A stretch of 64,000 bases of DNA from Treponema sp. Marseille-Q3903 (GCF_014334335.1 NZ_JACSEU010000001.1:1240001-1304000), one strand, 5' to 3'; shown: positions 36,271 through 44,834, numbered from the stretch's first letter. The notes: generated from the letters alone by a model not told the origin. Numbers and translations: made by a program.

Positions 36271-37290
36271 TTAATTTGTTTTGCCGAGCTGCCCACAAGC
36301 TCCGCCAATCTTTCTTCCGCGTTTTTGTCTGAGAGTTACGTTGATTCCCGCTTGTTCAAGTTTTTTGACAAAGTTGTGAACCTCGTTATTTGAAGGTTCC
36401 TCAAACGGCAAAATCGAAACAGGATTCCATGGAATTAAATTTACATTTACGTCGATGCCGCGTGCAAAGTCTATCATGTTTTTTGCGCTTTTTTCATCTG
36501 TATTTTTTTGATGAAGGAGTGCTGCTTCAAGCGTCACACGTTTTCCCGATTTTTTAACATAATAATCTATCGCTTTTCGCAATGCTAAAAGGCTGTTTTC
36601 TTTGCTGCGGGCAACAGGCATTAGTTCTTTTCTCAATTCTTCGTTTGCAGTTGTAAGGGAGACTGCAAGCCTTATATGCGGACCGTTATCTGCCAAATCG
36701 TATATGCCTTCTACGATTCCACATGTCGACAATGTTATTCGTTTTGATGAAAGAGCCCTGCCATCTTTGCTGCATAAAACTTCAATAGCTTTACGTATTG
36801 CACCGAGGTTATGCATCGGTTCTCCCATTCCCATAAAAACAATGTTGTCAAGCTTGCCAGCCGCTTCTTCCAGATACATAAATTCTTCTACTATTTCGCT
36901 GGCATCAAGGTTTCGTGAAAGCCCAAGTGTTCCCGTCATGCAAAACGCGCATCTCATTGCACATCCTGCCTGACAAGATACACAGGCTGTCTTACGCCCT
37001 TCGCGGTCAGTAAGTAAGACAGTCTCAACAGCGTTTCCATCTTTCAATGCAATTTGTAATTTGATTGTTCCGTCAGGATCTTTTAATACGTTGCTTACGG
37101 AAGAGGAGCGTATCATTGACTTTTCTTTTAATTCTTCCCGAATTGACACGCTTAAATTTGTCATTTTATCAAAATCTTTTACGCCGGCTCCAATCCATTT
37201 AAAAATCTGCAAGCCACGGAATTTTTGTTGCAGTTCAAGTTTTTCCGTGATTTCAGATGGGAGTAAACCGGATAAAATTATTTTTTCCAT
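36271..37290 (-). CDS. rlmN: 23S rRNA A2503 C2-methyltransferase
   Basis: 339 residues, radical-SAM enzyme that also modifies tRNA A37. The cluster motif is CAMRCAFC (Cx3Cx2C) and the methyl-carrier cysteine lies in GGACGQLG near the C-terminus. MGMGEPMHN and LAVSLTTANEELR are further family blocks. It starts 12 bases after the TPR gene without a clear ribosome site, so translation may be coupled. Confidence 0.95.
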   Translation of the reverse strand: MEKIILSGLLPSEITEKLELQQKFRGLQIFKWIGAGVKDFDKMTNLSVSIREELKEKSMIRSSSVSNVLKDPDGTIKLQIALKDGNAVETVLLTDREGRKTACVSCQAGCAMRCAFCMTGTLGLSRNLDASEIVEEFMYLEEAAGKLDNIVFMGMGEPMHNLGAIRKAIEVLCSKDGRALSSKRITLSTCGIVEGIYDLADNGPHIRLAVSLTTANEELRKELMPVARSKENSLLALRKAIDYYVKKSGKRVTLEAALLHQKNTDEKSAKNMIDFARGIDVNVNLIPWNPVSILPFEEPSNNEVHNFVKKLEQAGINVTLRQKRGRKIGGACGQLGKTN

Positions 37291-37302
37291 AAGGAAGATT
37301 AT

Positions 37303-38463
37303 TTAACTTATGTTTATTTTGTCAAGAGCGCTCTTTACTGCGATGTTCCTGTTGTCAAAACGGAGATAATCGCTTAATAGTTTTACAGCATCCTGCTTTC
37401 TGTTCATCGCAACATAGCATTCCGAAAGATCTATATAGAGGCGTGAATTTTTAGAATCGTTTCTGATAAGGTTTTCAAAACGAGTAGCGGCTTCTTCAAG
37501 TTCGCCTTCATCTTTGCATATCAGTGCAAGTCCGATTGCTGCATAAATATCGAATTCAATATCGAGAGCCTTGTTGTAATAAAATTTTGCTTCTTTAAAA
37601 TTCCCTGTAGCTCTGTATGCATCTCCTGCGCGTGTAAGGATGACTTTGTTTTTTGGATCACTTTCGAGAATTTTATTCCAATAAGTAATAGACTTTAGCG
37701 GCTGACTCATTCCCCGGTAACAGTCTGCAAGTCCGAACAACGCATAAAAATTAGTCGGGTCGCGTTCCAATGCAATTTCAAAGAATTTTGTGCCTTCTTC
37801 AAAAGTCTTTAGCTTACGGTGACAGTTGCCAATTGCAGTCAGCACGCGGATATCAACATCTTTATCTTTATTTAATTCGTATATGCGCGTCCAGTAATAA
37901 AGAGCTTCTTTATATTCTTTAAAATCATAGTTTAAATGTCCAAGTCCAATAAGTGCGTATGCGTTGTCTTTTTCCATTTCCAGAACTTTGAGATACAGCT
38001 CTTTAGATTTTCGAAAATCATGAATTTTACGATATGCGTCAGCGACACGTGTGATTACTGTGATGTTTTTGTCATCGTGGACAAGGTATTGTTGCCAAAT
38101 ATCGATTGCTTTTGGAAACTGATTTAGTGCTTTATAACAGTCTGCAAGACCGAAAAGTGCATAGTTGTTTGAAGGGTAGAACTCAAGGCATTTTCTATAA
38201 TAACTGATTGCCTCATTGAAATGATTTTGTTTTCTTTCCGTATCGCCTAGTCCTACAAGAGCGTAATTGTTGTTTTCGTCTATTGTAAGAATTTCGTTGA
38301 AAGCTGTTTTTGCGCCTTCTATATCATTTTCTTTTATAAGTTGATAGCCTTTTTTTGATAAGTCAGATATTTTATTTACCAATTCATCTGCTTTATTCTC
38401 TGCCGCTGCTGGTTCAAAATTTTCAGGAAACATCATATCGTCATTCTGATTCAATTGCTCCAT
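37303..38463 (-). CDS. TPR-repeat protein
   Basis: 386 residues from the ATG at 38463; GGGAGAAG lies five bases upstream, so the TTG five codons earlier is rejected. An acidic N-terminus is followed by about ten tetratricopeptide repeats (for instance NYALVGLGDTERKQNHFNEA and FYALFGLADCYRGMSQPLKS), many with the unusual L-x-G-L-x-D core. No signal peptide. It probably scaffolds protein contacts; partner unknown. Middle gene of a three-gene transcript ending in rlmN. Confidence 0.85.
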   Translation of the reverse strand: MEQLNQNDDMMFPENFEPAAAENKADELVNKISDLSKKGYQLIKENDIEGAKTAFNEILTIDENNNYALVGLGDTERKQNHFNEAISYYRKCLEFYPSNNYALFGLADCYKALNQFPKAIDIWQQYLVHDDKNITVITRVADAYRKIHDFRKSKELYLKVLEMEKDNAYALIGLGHLNYDFKEYKEALYYWTRIYELNKDKDVDIRVLTAIGNCHRKLKTFEEGTKFFEIALERDPTNFYALFGLADCYRGMSQPLKSITYWNKILESDPKNKVILTRAGDAYRATGNFKEAKFYYNKALDIEFDIYAAIGLALICKDEGELEEAATRFENLIRNDSKNSRLYIDLSECYVAMNRKQDAVKLLSDYLRFDNRNIAVKSALDKINIS

Positions 38464-38492
38464 TTTTACTTCTCCCAAAATAAAAGTGTAGT

Positions 38493-38846
38493 TTATTTTA
38501 ATAAACTGGAGATTACAGCTGCTATAGTCTTGTAAATTGGTTCAGAATCTCTCTTGTTGTGTGCTAAATAATAGGCTTTGAGGGCTTTCAGGCTTTCATT
38601 TTTTTTCATGTAATAATCTCCAACTCGAGTCAACCCATCGGAATATCCTGTTGTGATGAATATTCGTCTGGCATCTTCTACATTGCCGTTATTAAACATT
38701 ATGTTAGCCTTGCGGTTTAGAATAACCTTCTGTTCGGAGTTTAATCCTTGGACAGGATTGTCAGTGACTTTAATAAAGCCATCTGGAATCGATTGGTGCT
38801 TGACTGTTTCAGTAAATTTTTTTTCTAAACTTTTTCTATCATTCAT
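38493..38846 (-). CDS. Small conserved-looking protein of unknown function
   Basis: 117 residues, soluble, basic and mostly helical. The segment KANIMFNNGNVEDARRIFITTGYSDG followed by GDYYMKKNESLKALKAYYLA resembles one and a half degenerate TPR-like helix pairs. Split motifs only; no named family recognised. It heads the operon with the TPR protein (29 bases apart) and may be its partner (inference from order). Confidence 0.65.
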   Translation of the reverse strand: MNDRKSLEKKFTETVKHQSIPDGFIKVTDNPVQGLNSEQKVILNRKANIMFNNGNVEDARRIFITTGYSDGLTRVGDYYMKKNESLKALKAYYLAHNKRDSEPIYKTIAAVISSLLK

Positions 38847-38875
38847 AACATTTATTTTATAAACTTATTAATGAG

Positions 38876-38908
38876 ATTATATCATGGTTTTACAAATTGT
38901 CAAAACCA
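38876..38908 (-). promoter_or_regulatory. Strong promoter overlapped by inverted repeat
   Basis: On the minus strand TTGACA (38903-38898), 16-base spacer, TATAAT (38881-38876). Inverted arms TGGTTTT (38885-38891) and AAAACCA (38902-38908), 10 bases apart, cover the spacer and -35. Nothing else is seen up to 39009. Confidence 0.78.
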
Positions 38909-39009
38909 AGTTTTTTATCATAAAGTTTTCTGCAAACCAATTTGATATGTGTTCTCAGAAAATCAAAATGCTGTATCGAAAATTAATGCCTCTGCATATA
39001 CGTTATAAT

Positions 39010-39555
39010 TTATTCGCTATAAGTATAGAAATCTACGATTGAACGACCGTAAATTCTTTTATCTGTCCTAGTAAGATTGCCGATTTTATCGGGCATGAAG
39101 TGTTCTTCCGGTCTGTGCACAATGATTGTTCCGGTTTTATTCAAAAGCTTGTTTTTATCTGCCTGCTCAATAATCTGTTCATGAAACTTATAAGGAAAAG
39201 GTGGATCAAAAAAAATATAATCAAAAGAGCGCCTGCATCGTTTTATGTAATATTCTACAGGCATAAAATGGCATTTAATTTTTACTCCGCATTCCTGTTC
39301 TGCAATTCGAACATTTTCTAAAATCGTATTGACTTTAATTTTATCTTTTTCACAAAGCTCAACATCTTCCGCATTTCTTGATACAGCTTCGAGCGCAATT
39401 GTACCTGACCCAGAAAAAAGGTCTAGCCATGATTTACCGGTCAAGTCACCCAAAATCGAAAAAACCGATTCTCTCATCCTGTCCATAGCAGGCCTTATCA
39501 CTCCGTCCGGGCACTTGATAATTCTTCCTTTTAATTTTCCGCCGGTGATTCTCAT
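39010..39555 (-). CDS. rsmD: 16S rRNA G966 N2-methyltransferase
   Basis: 181 residues: MRITGGKLKGRIIKCPDG opening, RPAMDRMRESVFSIL, SAM loop LDLFSGSGTIALEA and catalytic FFDPPFPYK (DPPY type). It modifies G966 of 16S rRNA. It lies 42 bases after the ankyrin-repeat gene on the same strand. Confidence 0.93.
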   Translation of the reverse strand: MRITGGKLKGRIIKCPDGVIRPAMDRMRESVFSILGDLTGKSWLDLFSGSGTIALEAVSRNAEDVELCEKDKIKVNTILENVRIAEQECGVKIKCHFMPVEYYIKRCRRSFDYIFFDPPFPYKFHEQIIEQADKNKLLNKTGTIIVHRPEEHFMPDKIGNLTRTDKRIYGRSIVDFYTYSE

Positions 39556-39597
39556 GTTTAATTTATTATCCTTGTGCTGTAAAAAGTGTTGTAAAAG

Positions 39598-41148
39598 TTA
39601 TTTTCTGTTTAATTCCCAGAAATATTTATCGCGTGTAAGGTTGTTATTTAATTTTGCATAGTCAAACGCTGTTTTGCCTTCTGTCGAGCGAAGCTGTGCA
39701 TTTGCATTGTTTTCCAAAAGCATCTTTATGATATTTGTAGAATTTCCATACAAAGCGGCATACATCAAAGGAGTCTTCCCTTCATAAAAATTGTTCAAAG
39801 GGATTGAACGTTCGATATAAACTGCAAGTTTTTCAGCCAGAAGGTATTCATTGATGTGATATTCAGTCAAAAGCATGACAAGGGAACGGAGCACTTCTTT
39901 TTCTGAAATTGAATAATAATCTAAGATTTTTTTTAGAATTTCAGGGTTGTTGTTGTAACAAGCTGCAAGTAAGAGCGGAGATGTATCATAATTGTTCGAT
40001 ATTTTTACTTTTGCTCCGGCGTTTAAAAGAAGTTGAACGCAGTCCATGTTTTCTTGATATCTCAATGCGTACATAAGTGCCGTCCAACCGTCTTTGTCCT
40101 GTATATTGACTTTTGCCCCTGATTTTAAAAGCTGCTTTATCTGCCAGTCGTTTCCGAGTTTTGCGGCTTTCATAAGAAGTGTTCTTCCCATAAAATCTGT
40201 CGCATCAGGATTTTTTATAAGTGAATCTGTATATTTCCCTTCTGTCGGAAGAGAAGGTGTGTCGGGCACAATATAATCTTGCAGGTATTCTTTTTCATAT
40301 CTCGATGAAGAGGCTTTTGCAGAATTTTCAAGAGCCTTTTGAAATTCCATTTCTTTTTTTAGCCGTTCTTGCTCGAGTTTTTCCGCTTCTTGTTGCGCTA
40401 TTGCTTTTTCATCTATTTCAGGTTCAGGCTCAGGTTCTTTTCCGCTCTCGGTTTTATCTATAGGAGATTCAGGAGATTCCAAAGTGTCAGAAGATTTTTG
40501 TTCATCTTGCGTTATTTCTTTTTCATCAGGAAAAATTTCTGATTTGGTTTCTACAATTTTTATTTTTTTGCGTTTTGCCTTTGCTTCCGCTTTCGATTCA
40601 TTTGTGGTGTTTGTTGTCTCAGCTACGCGTGTAAAATAGAGATGGCACTTATCCGTTTTTTCAGTAATGCTATGTTTTGTGTTTGATAATTTAAGATAAA
40701 ATGAGCGTTCTGAATCTCTATCGAGAATAAAAGATATTGTCCCTTCAAACGGTACTTTTGCTTCAATATCATCTTCAACAAAAACTTTATCTGAATCGCT
40801 CAGTTTAATATTTTTTTTCTTATCCCAAACTGTTGCTGTCAACGGCGATAACTTTTTTTTTGCATATCCGGAATAGTGAAAAATAACTTTGTCGCCGGCT
40901 TTCGGCATATCTTTTTTTACATATTTTGTAAAATTTGCATGAGCTTCAAAATTTCTTGACGAATTATTAATGTTTAAATACACTTTTTCTTCCGAATCGT
41001 ATAAATCAAAGTGATAAATACGTGGATGAACATATTTTATATAAACATCGTTTTTGCCAGATTGCGCAAAAAGTGGGAGAGCAATAAAAATCGATTCAAA
41101 AGCTAAAAAAAATGACAAAAATATTTTTTTTGCTGTGCCAATAAACAT
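39598..41148 (-). CDS. Exported ankyrin-repeat protein
   Basis: 516 residues from the ATG at 41148. Signal peptide ends near LPLFAQSG. Residues about 30-160 look like a beta-sandwich with pairs of strands; a Lys/Glu-rich coiled-coil linker (about 165-275) follows; then about five ankyrin repeats, e.g. MGRTLLMKAAKLGNDWQIKQ, DGWTALMYALRYQENMDCVQ and GKTPLMYAALYGNSTNIIKM. Probably periplasmic and protein-binding. The predicted transcription start is within one or two bases of the ATG and no ribosome site is visible. Confidence 0.82.
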   Translation of the reverse strand: MFIGTAKKIFLSFFLAFESIFIALPLFAQSGKNDVYIKYVHPRIYHFDLYDSEEKVYLNINNSSRNFEAHANFTKYVKKDMPKAGDKVIFHYSGYAKKKLSPLTATVWDKKKNIKLSDSDKVFVEDDIEAKVPFEGTISFILDRDSERSFYLKLSNTKHSITEKTDKCHLYFTRVAETTNTTNESKAEAKAKRKKIKIVETKSEIFPDEKEITQDEQKSSDTLESPESPIDKTESGKEPEPEPEIDEKAIAQQEAEKLEQERLKKEMEFQKALENSAKASSSRYEKEYLQDYIVPDTPSLPTEGKYTDSLIKNPDATDFMGRTLLMKAAKLGNDWQIKQLLKSGAKVNIQDKDGWTALMYALRYQENMDCVQLLLNAGAKVKISNNYDTSPLLLAACYNNNPEILKKILDYYSISEKEVLRSLVMLLTEYHINEYLLAEKLAVYIERSIPLNNFYEGKTPLMYAALYGNSTNIIKMLLENNANAQLRSTEGKTAFDYAKLNNNLTRDKYFWELNRK

Positions 41149-41155
41149 AAGAAAA

Positions 41156-41184
41156 ATTATAATATAATAAGTAAAATCTAACAA
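41156..41184 (-). promoter_or_regulatory. Promoter of the ankyrin-repeat gene
   Basis: On the minus strand TTGTTA (41184-41179), 17-base spacer, TATAAT (41161-41156), seven bases before the ATG. Back-to-back with the rpsF promoter; the two -35 boxes are seven bases apart. Confidence 0.65.
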
Positions 41185-41191
41185 GTGAGAA

Positions 41192-41220
41192 TTGACTTAA
41201 GGTCTTATTTTAAGTATAGT
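41192..41220 (+). promoter_or_regulatory. Promoter of the rpsF operon
   Basis: TTGACT (41192-41197), 17-base spacer, TATAGT (41215-41220). Confidence 0.8.
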
Positions 41221-41226
41221 GTGAGA

Positions 41227-41403
41227 ACACCCCTTGGGAATCTCTCGTGATTCTCTTTATCCATAAGGAGGAATAACTTCTAACTCTTTGTTTTATACAA
41301 AGATGATGTTGTTATCTTACAGTTAATCGTCGTTGACTGATGATTGTATTTATGTTCCTCCGAAAGATTCTGCTAGTCAGGATCATAATTTGAGGAGATA
41401 CTT
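41227..41403 (+). promoter_or_regulatory. Structured rpsF leader, candidate ribosomal-protein autoregulatory RNA
   Basis: GGAGGAA (41267-41273) pairs with TTCCTCC (41355-41361), enclosing two stem-loops: TCTTTGT/ACAAAGA (41285-41291 with 41297-41303, 5-base loop) and CAGTTAA/TTGACTG (41320-41326 with 41333-41339, one G-T). The closing stem ends CCG, as in S6:S18-binding leaders known ahead of rpsF in other bacteria. The true rpsF site GAGGAG (41392) lies outside the fold. Confidence 0.65.
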
Positions 41404-41697
41404 ATGAAAAAGTATGAACTTATGGCTATTTATCCGCTCGATGATGAAAAGTCAAAAAAAGGTGCTGAAGATGTAAAGGCAACTTTGGCAAACTTTGGTG
41501 CAGAAATCGAAGAAGAAAAAGCATTCGGTGATCGCGATCTTACTTACGAAATCAAAAAACAGAAAAAAGGACGTTTCGTTCTTTACACAATGAAACTCAA
41601 TCCTTCAAAGATTGTTGAAATTGATAAAGAATTCAAAATCAACGCAAATCTTTTAAAATATCAGTTTGTTAGACTTGATACAAAAGAATCTAAATAG
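41404..41697 (+). CDS. rpsF: 30S ribosomal protein S6
   Basis: 97 residues with the S6 pattern KKYELMAIYPLDDEKSKKG, FGDRDLTYEIKKQKKGRFV and the closing LKYQFVRLD. S6 pairs with S18 on the 30S platform. GAGGAG precedes the ATG by six bases. First gene of rpsF-ssb-rpsR-rplI. Confidence 0.95.
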   Translation: MKKYELMAIYPLDDEKSKKGAEDVKATLANFGAEIEEEKAFGDRDLTYEIKKQKKGRFVLYTMKLNPSKIVEIDKEFKINANLLKYQFVRLDTKESK

Positions 41698-41733
41698 TTT
41701 TAGATTTTTCTAATCGGTTTGATTTAGAATTAT

Positions 41734-41860
41734 AAGGAGGTGTGGTAAAAATTACTTCCATGCAATTTTCACCACAAAAGTTTATTTCGCGCGTCGCGCA
41801 CAGTAAACTTTGATACATCGCCTCCTGTGCTGCCGCTAATGCGGAATTTTTATAGGAGAT
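41734..41860 (+). ncRNA. Structured intergenic RNA element A, upstream of ssb
   Basis: Begins AAGGAGGTGTGGTAAAAA. AGGAGG (41735-41740) can close with CCTCCT (41821-41826). Inside are a 12-pair hairpin with one mismatch (41742-41753 with 41764-41775) and an 8-pair hairpin (41777-41784 with 41804-41811) topped by GCGC/GCGC (41789-41792 with 41796-41799). A CCGC-TAAT-GCGG hairpin (41833-41844) and TTTTTATAGGAG, holding the ssb ribosome site, follow. Shares its start and end words with element B at 49790. A 17-codon frame at 41760 is 19 bases from the SD-like start and is not called. Confidence 0.6.
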
Positions 41861-41864
41861 TTTA

Positions 41865-42353
41865 ATGACAGATTTGAATCATGTAGTTTTAATTGGTCGT
41901 CTCACTCAGGATCTCGGTTCTGATGAAAGGAATTTCGGTTATGTTGGAAATGGCCAGGCAAGAGCTAATGTGAGCATAGCTGTCAATAGAAGCCGAAAAA
42001 ACGGTGACCAGTGGGTCGATGAAGTGAATTACTTCAATGTGACAATCTGGGGCAAAACCGCTGAAAATCTTAAACCGTATCTTACAAAAGGAAAACAAAT
42101 CTGTGTTGAAGGGCATTTGAAACAAGATCGTTGGGAAAAAGATGGTCAGAAGCAGAGCAAGGTAACAATTGTTGCTGATAACGTTCAGCTTCTTGGCGGT
42201 CGCGGAGATAATAACAGTCAATCGACTGGGGGTGCTCCAAAATTCCAAGCGATAAACAATAACGCAAATCAAAATACAGGTTTTTCAAACAATTATCAGT
42301 CGGAACCTTACGGTGATACTGGTAGTGATTTCCCGGAAGATATCCCATTCTAA
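41865..42353 (+). CDS. ssb: Single-stranded DNA-binding protein
   Basis: 162 residues. OB fold (1-110) opening NHVVLIGRLTQDLG with VNYFNVTIWGKTAENL; a Gln/Asn/Gly-rich linker; acidic tip DFPEDIPF, the docking site for replication and repair partners. AGGAG is six bases before the ATG at 41865. Placement between rpsF and rpsR is the common bacterial arrangement. Confidence 0.95.
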   Translation: MTDLNHVVLIGRLTQDLGSDERNFGYVGNGQARANVSIAVNRSRKNGDQWVDEVNYFNVTIWGKTAENLKPYLTKGKQICVEGHLKQDRWEKDGQKQSKVTIVADNVQLLGGRGDNNSQSTGGAPKFQAINNNANQNTGFSNNYQSEPYGDTGSDFPEDIPF

Positions 42354-42386
42354 ATAAAACAAAACTAAAGAGTAAAGAGGTAATTT

Positions 42387-42713
42387 ATGTCTGAAGAAAA
42401 TACACAGGAATTCGAAGAAAAACAGCCACAAGAGATAACAATGTCTGACACTTCTGCATCAGAAGGTCGTGAAGAAGATCGCGATGCCCGTGCAAAAGGA
42501 AAAACATATTTCCGTAAAAAGGTATGTCGTTTCTGCGCTAACAAAGTAAAGATCGATTATAAAGATGCAGATGCACTGCGACGTTATATGACAGAACGCG
42601 GTAAGATTTTGCCACGCCGTATCACAGGCACTTGTGCAAAACATCAGCGTGAAGTTGCAAGAGCAATTAAACGCGCACGTTCAATCAGCCTTTTGCCGTT
42701 TGTCGCTGATTAA
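42387..42713 (+). CDS. rpsR: 30S ribosomal protein S18
   Basis: 108 residues, of which the first ~38 are an acidic extension ([14 protein letters not shown]) absent from short S18 proteins. The core has CRFC near the start and TGTCAKHQR, a zinc-type (C+) S18. It binds S6 and the 16S platform. AGAGGT precedes the ATG. Confidence 0.95.
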   Translation: MSEENTQEFEEKQPQEITMSDTSASEGREEDRDARAKGKTYFRKKVCRFCANKVKIDYKDADALRRYMTERGKILPRRITGTCAKHQREVARAIKRARSISLLPFVAD

Positions 42714-42779
42714 TTTTAAACTTTATGTCAGTTCTCATACTCCGAGACCTGAACAAATATATTTACAGGAGCTTGTAAA

Positions 42780-43361
42780 ATGAAAGTAATTCTTAATGTA
42801 GATGTAAAATCACTTGGTGAAGAAGGCGATGTAAAAAACGTTGCTAACGGTTATGCACGCAATTTTCTTCTTCCACGTAACTTGGCTGTACCTTACAATG
42901 AAGCAACAGTAGCATTTTTTGAAAGCCGAAAAGCTGAAATTGAAGCACGCAAGGAACAGAAGAGAAAAGATTCTGCCAGCTTAAAGGAAAAACTTGAAGC
43001 ATCGGCAATTGAACTCAATATGCCGGCTGCAGCTAACGGAAAACTTTATGCATCTGTTACAGCACACGTTGTTGCCGAGGCAATTGCAAAACTTGGATTC
43101 GAAATCGAACGCAAACGCATCGAAATTCCGGGAAGCGTTATTAAATCTGTCGGTAACTATAAAGCTACAATCCATCTTTATGAAGCTCAGACAGCAGAAG
43201 TTCACATAGCCGTAAAGGCGCAGGCTGTTGAAGGTTCTGCTCCAGCTGAAGAAAAGAAAGAATCTAAAGTAGCTAAAGAAGTTAAAGAATCTAAAGAATC
43301 TAAAGATGTTATAGAATCTGAAGAAGAGAAAAACGAAGTCCCGGCAGAAAAATCTGAATAA
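42780..43361 (+). CDS. rplI: 50S ribosomal protein L9 with charged C-terminal extension
   Basis: 193 residues, about 45 longer than usual. N-domain [32 protein letters not shown], split here as [20 protein letters not shown], the long helix, then the C-domain ([20 protein letters not shown]). From about residue 150 the protein is an E/K/S-rich tail coded by imperfect AAAGAATCT repeats (43256-43312). L9 stabilises the L1-stalk region and reduces frameshifting. AGGAG precedes the ATG. Confidence 0.94.
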   Translation: MKVILNVDVKSLGEEGDVKNVANGYARNFLLPRNLAVPYNEATVAFFESRKAEIEARKEQKRKDSASLKEKLEASAIELNMPAAANGKLYASVTAHVVAEAIAKLGFEIERKRIEIPGSVIKSVGNYKATIHLYEAQTAEVHIAVKAQAVEGSAPAEEKKESKVAKEVKESKESKDVIESEEEKNEVPAEKSE

Positions 43362-43401
43362 TTAAAATTGCTAATTTTCAGATTGAAAGTCTGGATTTTA
43401 T

Positions 43402-43443
43402 AAAGAGTCAGTAATACAATATGTAAACTGACTCTTTTTTTTT
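43402..43443 (+). terminator. Terminator/attenuator between rplI and dnaB
   Basis: AAAGAGTCAGT (43402-43412) pairs with ACTGACTCTTT (43427-43437), then a run of T to 43443. Only 16 bases remain to the dnaB start, including its GGAGG. Confidence 0.88.
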
Positions 43444-43459
43444 CTCTGGAGGAAAAGAA

Positions 43460-44776
43460 ATGGATGCAAATTTAACAGACAAGGTACCACCTCACAGCGA
43501 AGAAGCTGAGCAAGCAGTTCTGGGAGCTCTTTTAATCAACTGGGGGGCAATGGCTGATGTAGTTTCTTCTCTTAAACCTGATAGATTTTATTCGCTTCAA
43601 AATCAAGTTATTTTTGATGCTATGCTAAAACTTTATGCAAAAAATGCAACCGGTGATACAATTTCTTTAATCAACGAATTGACAGTTGAGAATAAACTTG
43701 AACAAGCTGGAGGAGTTGCATACATCGCCTCGCTGACAGATACAGTCCCTTCGGCTGCCAACATAGATTACTATGCAAAAATGGTGCTTGACCGGGCAGC
43801 ACGGCGTGACCTCATAAAAATTTCGGCTGAGATGAAAGCTTCCGCTTTTGAGTTGCAGAAAAACAGCGAAGCTCTGCTTGATGCTGCTGAACAAAAAATT
43901 TTTGCTTTGGCAGAAAGAAATGAAACTACTCAGATTTACGAAGCAAAAGATATGATGATTAAAGAAATCGAAATCATCGATGCGCGTTACAAAAGCAAAA
44001 ATCAGTTTACAGGCATTCCTTCAGGGTTTGCAAAACTTGATACATATACATCAGGCTTCCAAAAATCTGAACTTATAATAATTGGAGCAAGACCTTCTAT
44101 CGGTAAAACAGCGTTTGCTCTTTCGATGATGCAAAATATCGCATGTGAAAGAAAAATTCCTTGCGGATTTTTTTCTTTGGAAATGTCATATGAATCAATC
44201 GGTATGCGCCTTTTGGCTCAGGAAGCACGTGTCCCAATGCAAAAGATACGTTCCGGCTTGATGAAATTAGATGATGTAAAGCGTATTCAGGATTCTGCGG
44301 GACGCTGGTTTGAAGCACCGTTGTACACAGTAGACACTCCAAATATGCGATTGCTTGATTTAAGAGCGATGGCTAGGCGCATGGTGATGAACCACAAAGT
44401 TGAAATCATATTTATTGACTATATCGGTCTCATAACAACTGAAAATCCAAATGCCGCTGTCTTTGAACAGGTTTCCGAAATATCAAAATCTCTGAAAGCT
44501 TTAGCGCGGGAGCTTTCAATTCCAATCGTGGCACTGTGTCAGGTAGCCCGTGATGCTGAAGGCCAGGAACCGAACCTTGCTCAACTACGCGGTTCCGGGT
44601 CTATCGAACAAGATGCCGATGTTGTAATGTTTTTGCACCGCGATCGTTTGAAAGAAGAAGTGGCTGCACAAGATTCAAAGATAATTCTTGCAAAACAGAG
44701 AAACGGTGCTACAGGCGATATTCCAATCATGTTTTTGCCGGCGTACAGCAGGTTCGAAAACAAGGCTGAAGAATAA
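43460..44776 (+). CDS. dnaB: Replicative DNA helicase
   Basis: 438 residues, no intein. N-terminal DnaB domain (PHSEEAEQAVLGALLIN), RecA-type motor with Walker A GARPSIGKT, FFSLEMS, Walker B IIFIDYIGLI, and QLRGSGSIEQDADVVMFLHRD. It unwinds 5'->3' at the fork as a hexamer. GGAGG is nine bases before the ATG. No promoter fits between the terminator and the gene. Confidence 0.96.
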   Translation: MDANLTDKVPPHSEEAEQAVLGALLINWGAMADVVSSLKPDRFYSLQNQVIFDAMLKLYAKNATGDTISLINELTVENKLEQAGGVAYIASLTDTVPSAANIDYYAKMVLDRAARRDLIKISAEMKASAFELQKNSEALLDAAEQKIFALAERNETTQIYEAKDMMIKEIEIIDARYKSKNQFTGIPSGFAKLDTYTSGFQKSELIIIGARPSIGKTAFALSMMQNIACERKIPCGFFSLEMSYESIGMRLLAQEARVPMQKIRSGLMKLDDVKRIQDSAGRWFEAPLYTVDTPNMRLLDLRAMARRMVMNHKVEIIFIDYIGLITTENPNAAVFEQVSEISKSLKALARELSIPIVALCQVARDAEGQEPNLAQLRGSGSIEQDADVVMFLHRDRLKEEVAAQDSKIILAKQRNGATGDIPIMFLPAYSRFENKAEE

Positions 44777-44779
44777 AAA

Positions 44780-44817
44780 AAAACGGTTCTTTAGACTAAA
44801 GTCAAAAGAACCGTTTT
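44780..44817. terminator. Strong bidirectional terminator after dnaB
   Basis: AAAACGGTTCTTT (44780-44792) pairs perfectly with AAAGAACCGTTTT (44805-44817); A and T runs flank both sides, serving dnaB and the convergent P83/100 gene. Confidence 0.9.
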
Positions 44818-44834
44818 CACTCAACAAAAAATGT

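Noticed and set aside
41760-41813. 17-codon frame inside element A (MQFSPQKF...)
   Set aside because: The SD-like word is 19 bases away and the frame lies wholly within hairpin arms; no independent support for translation.
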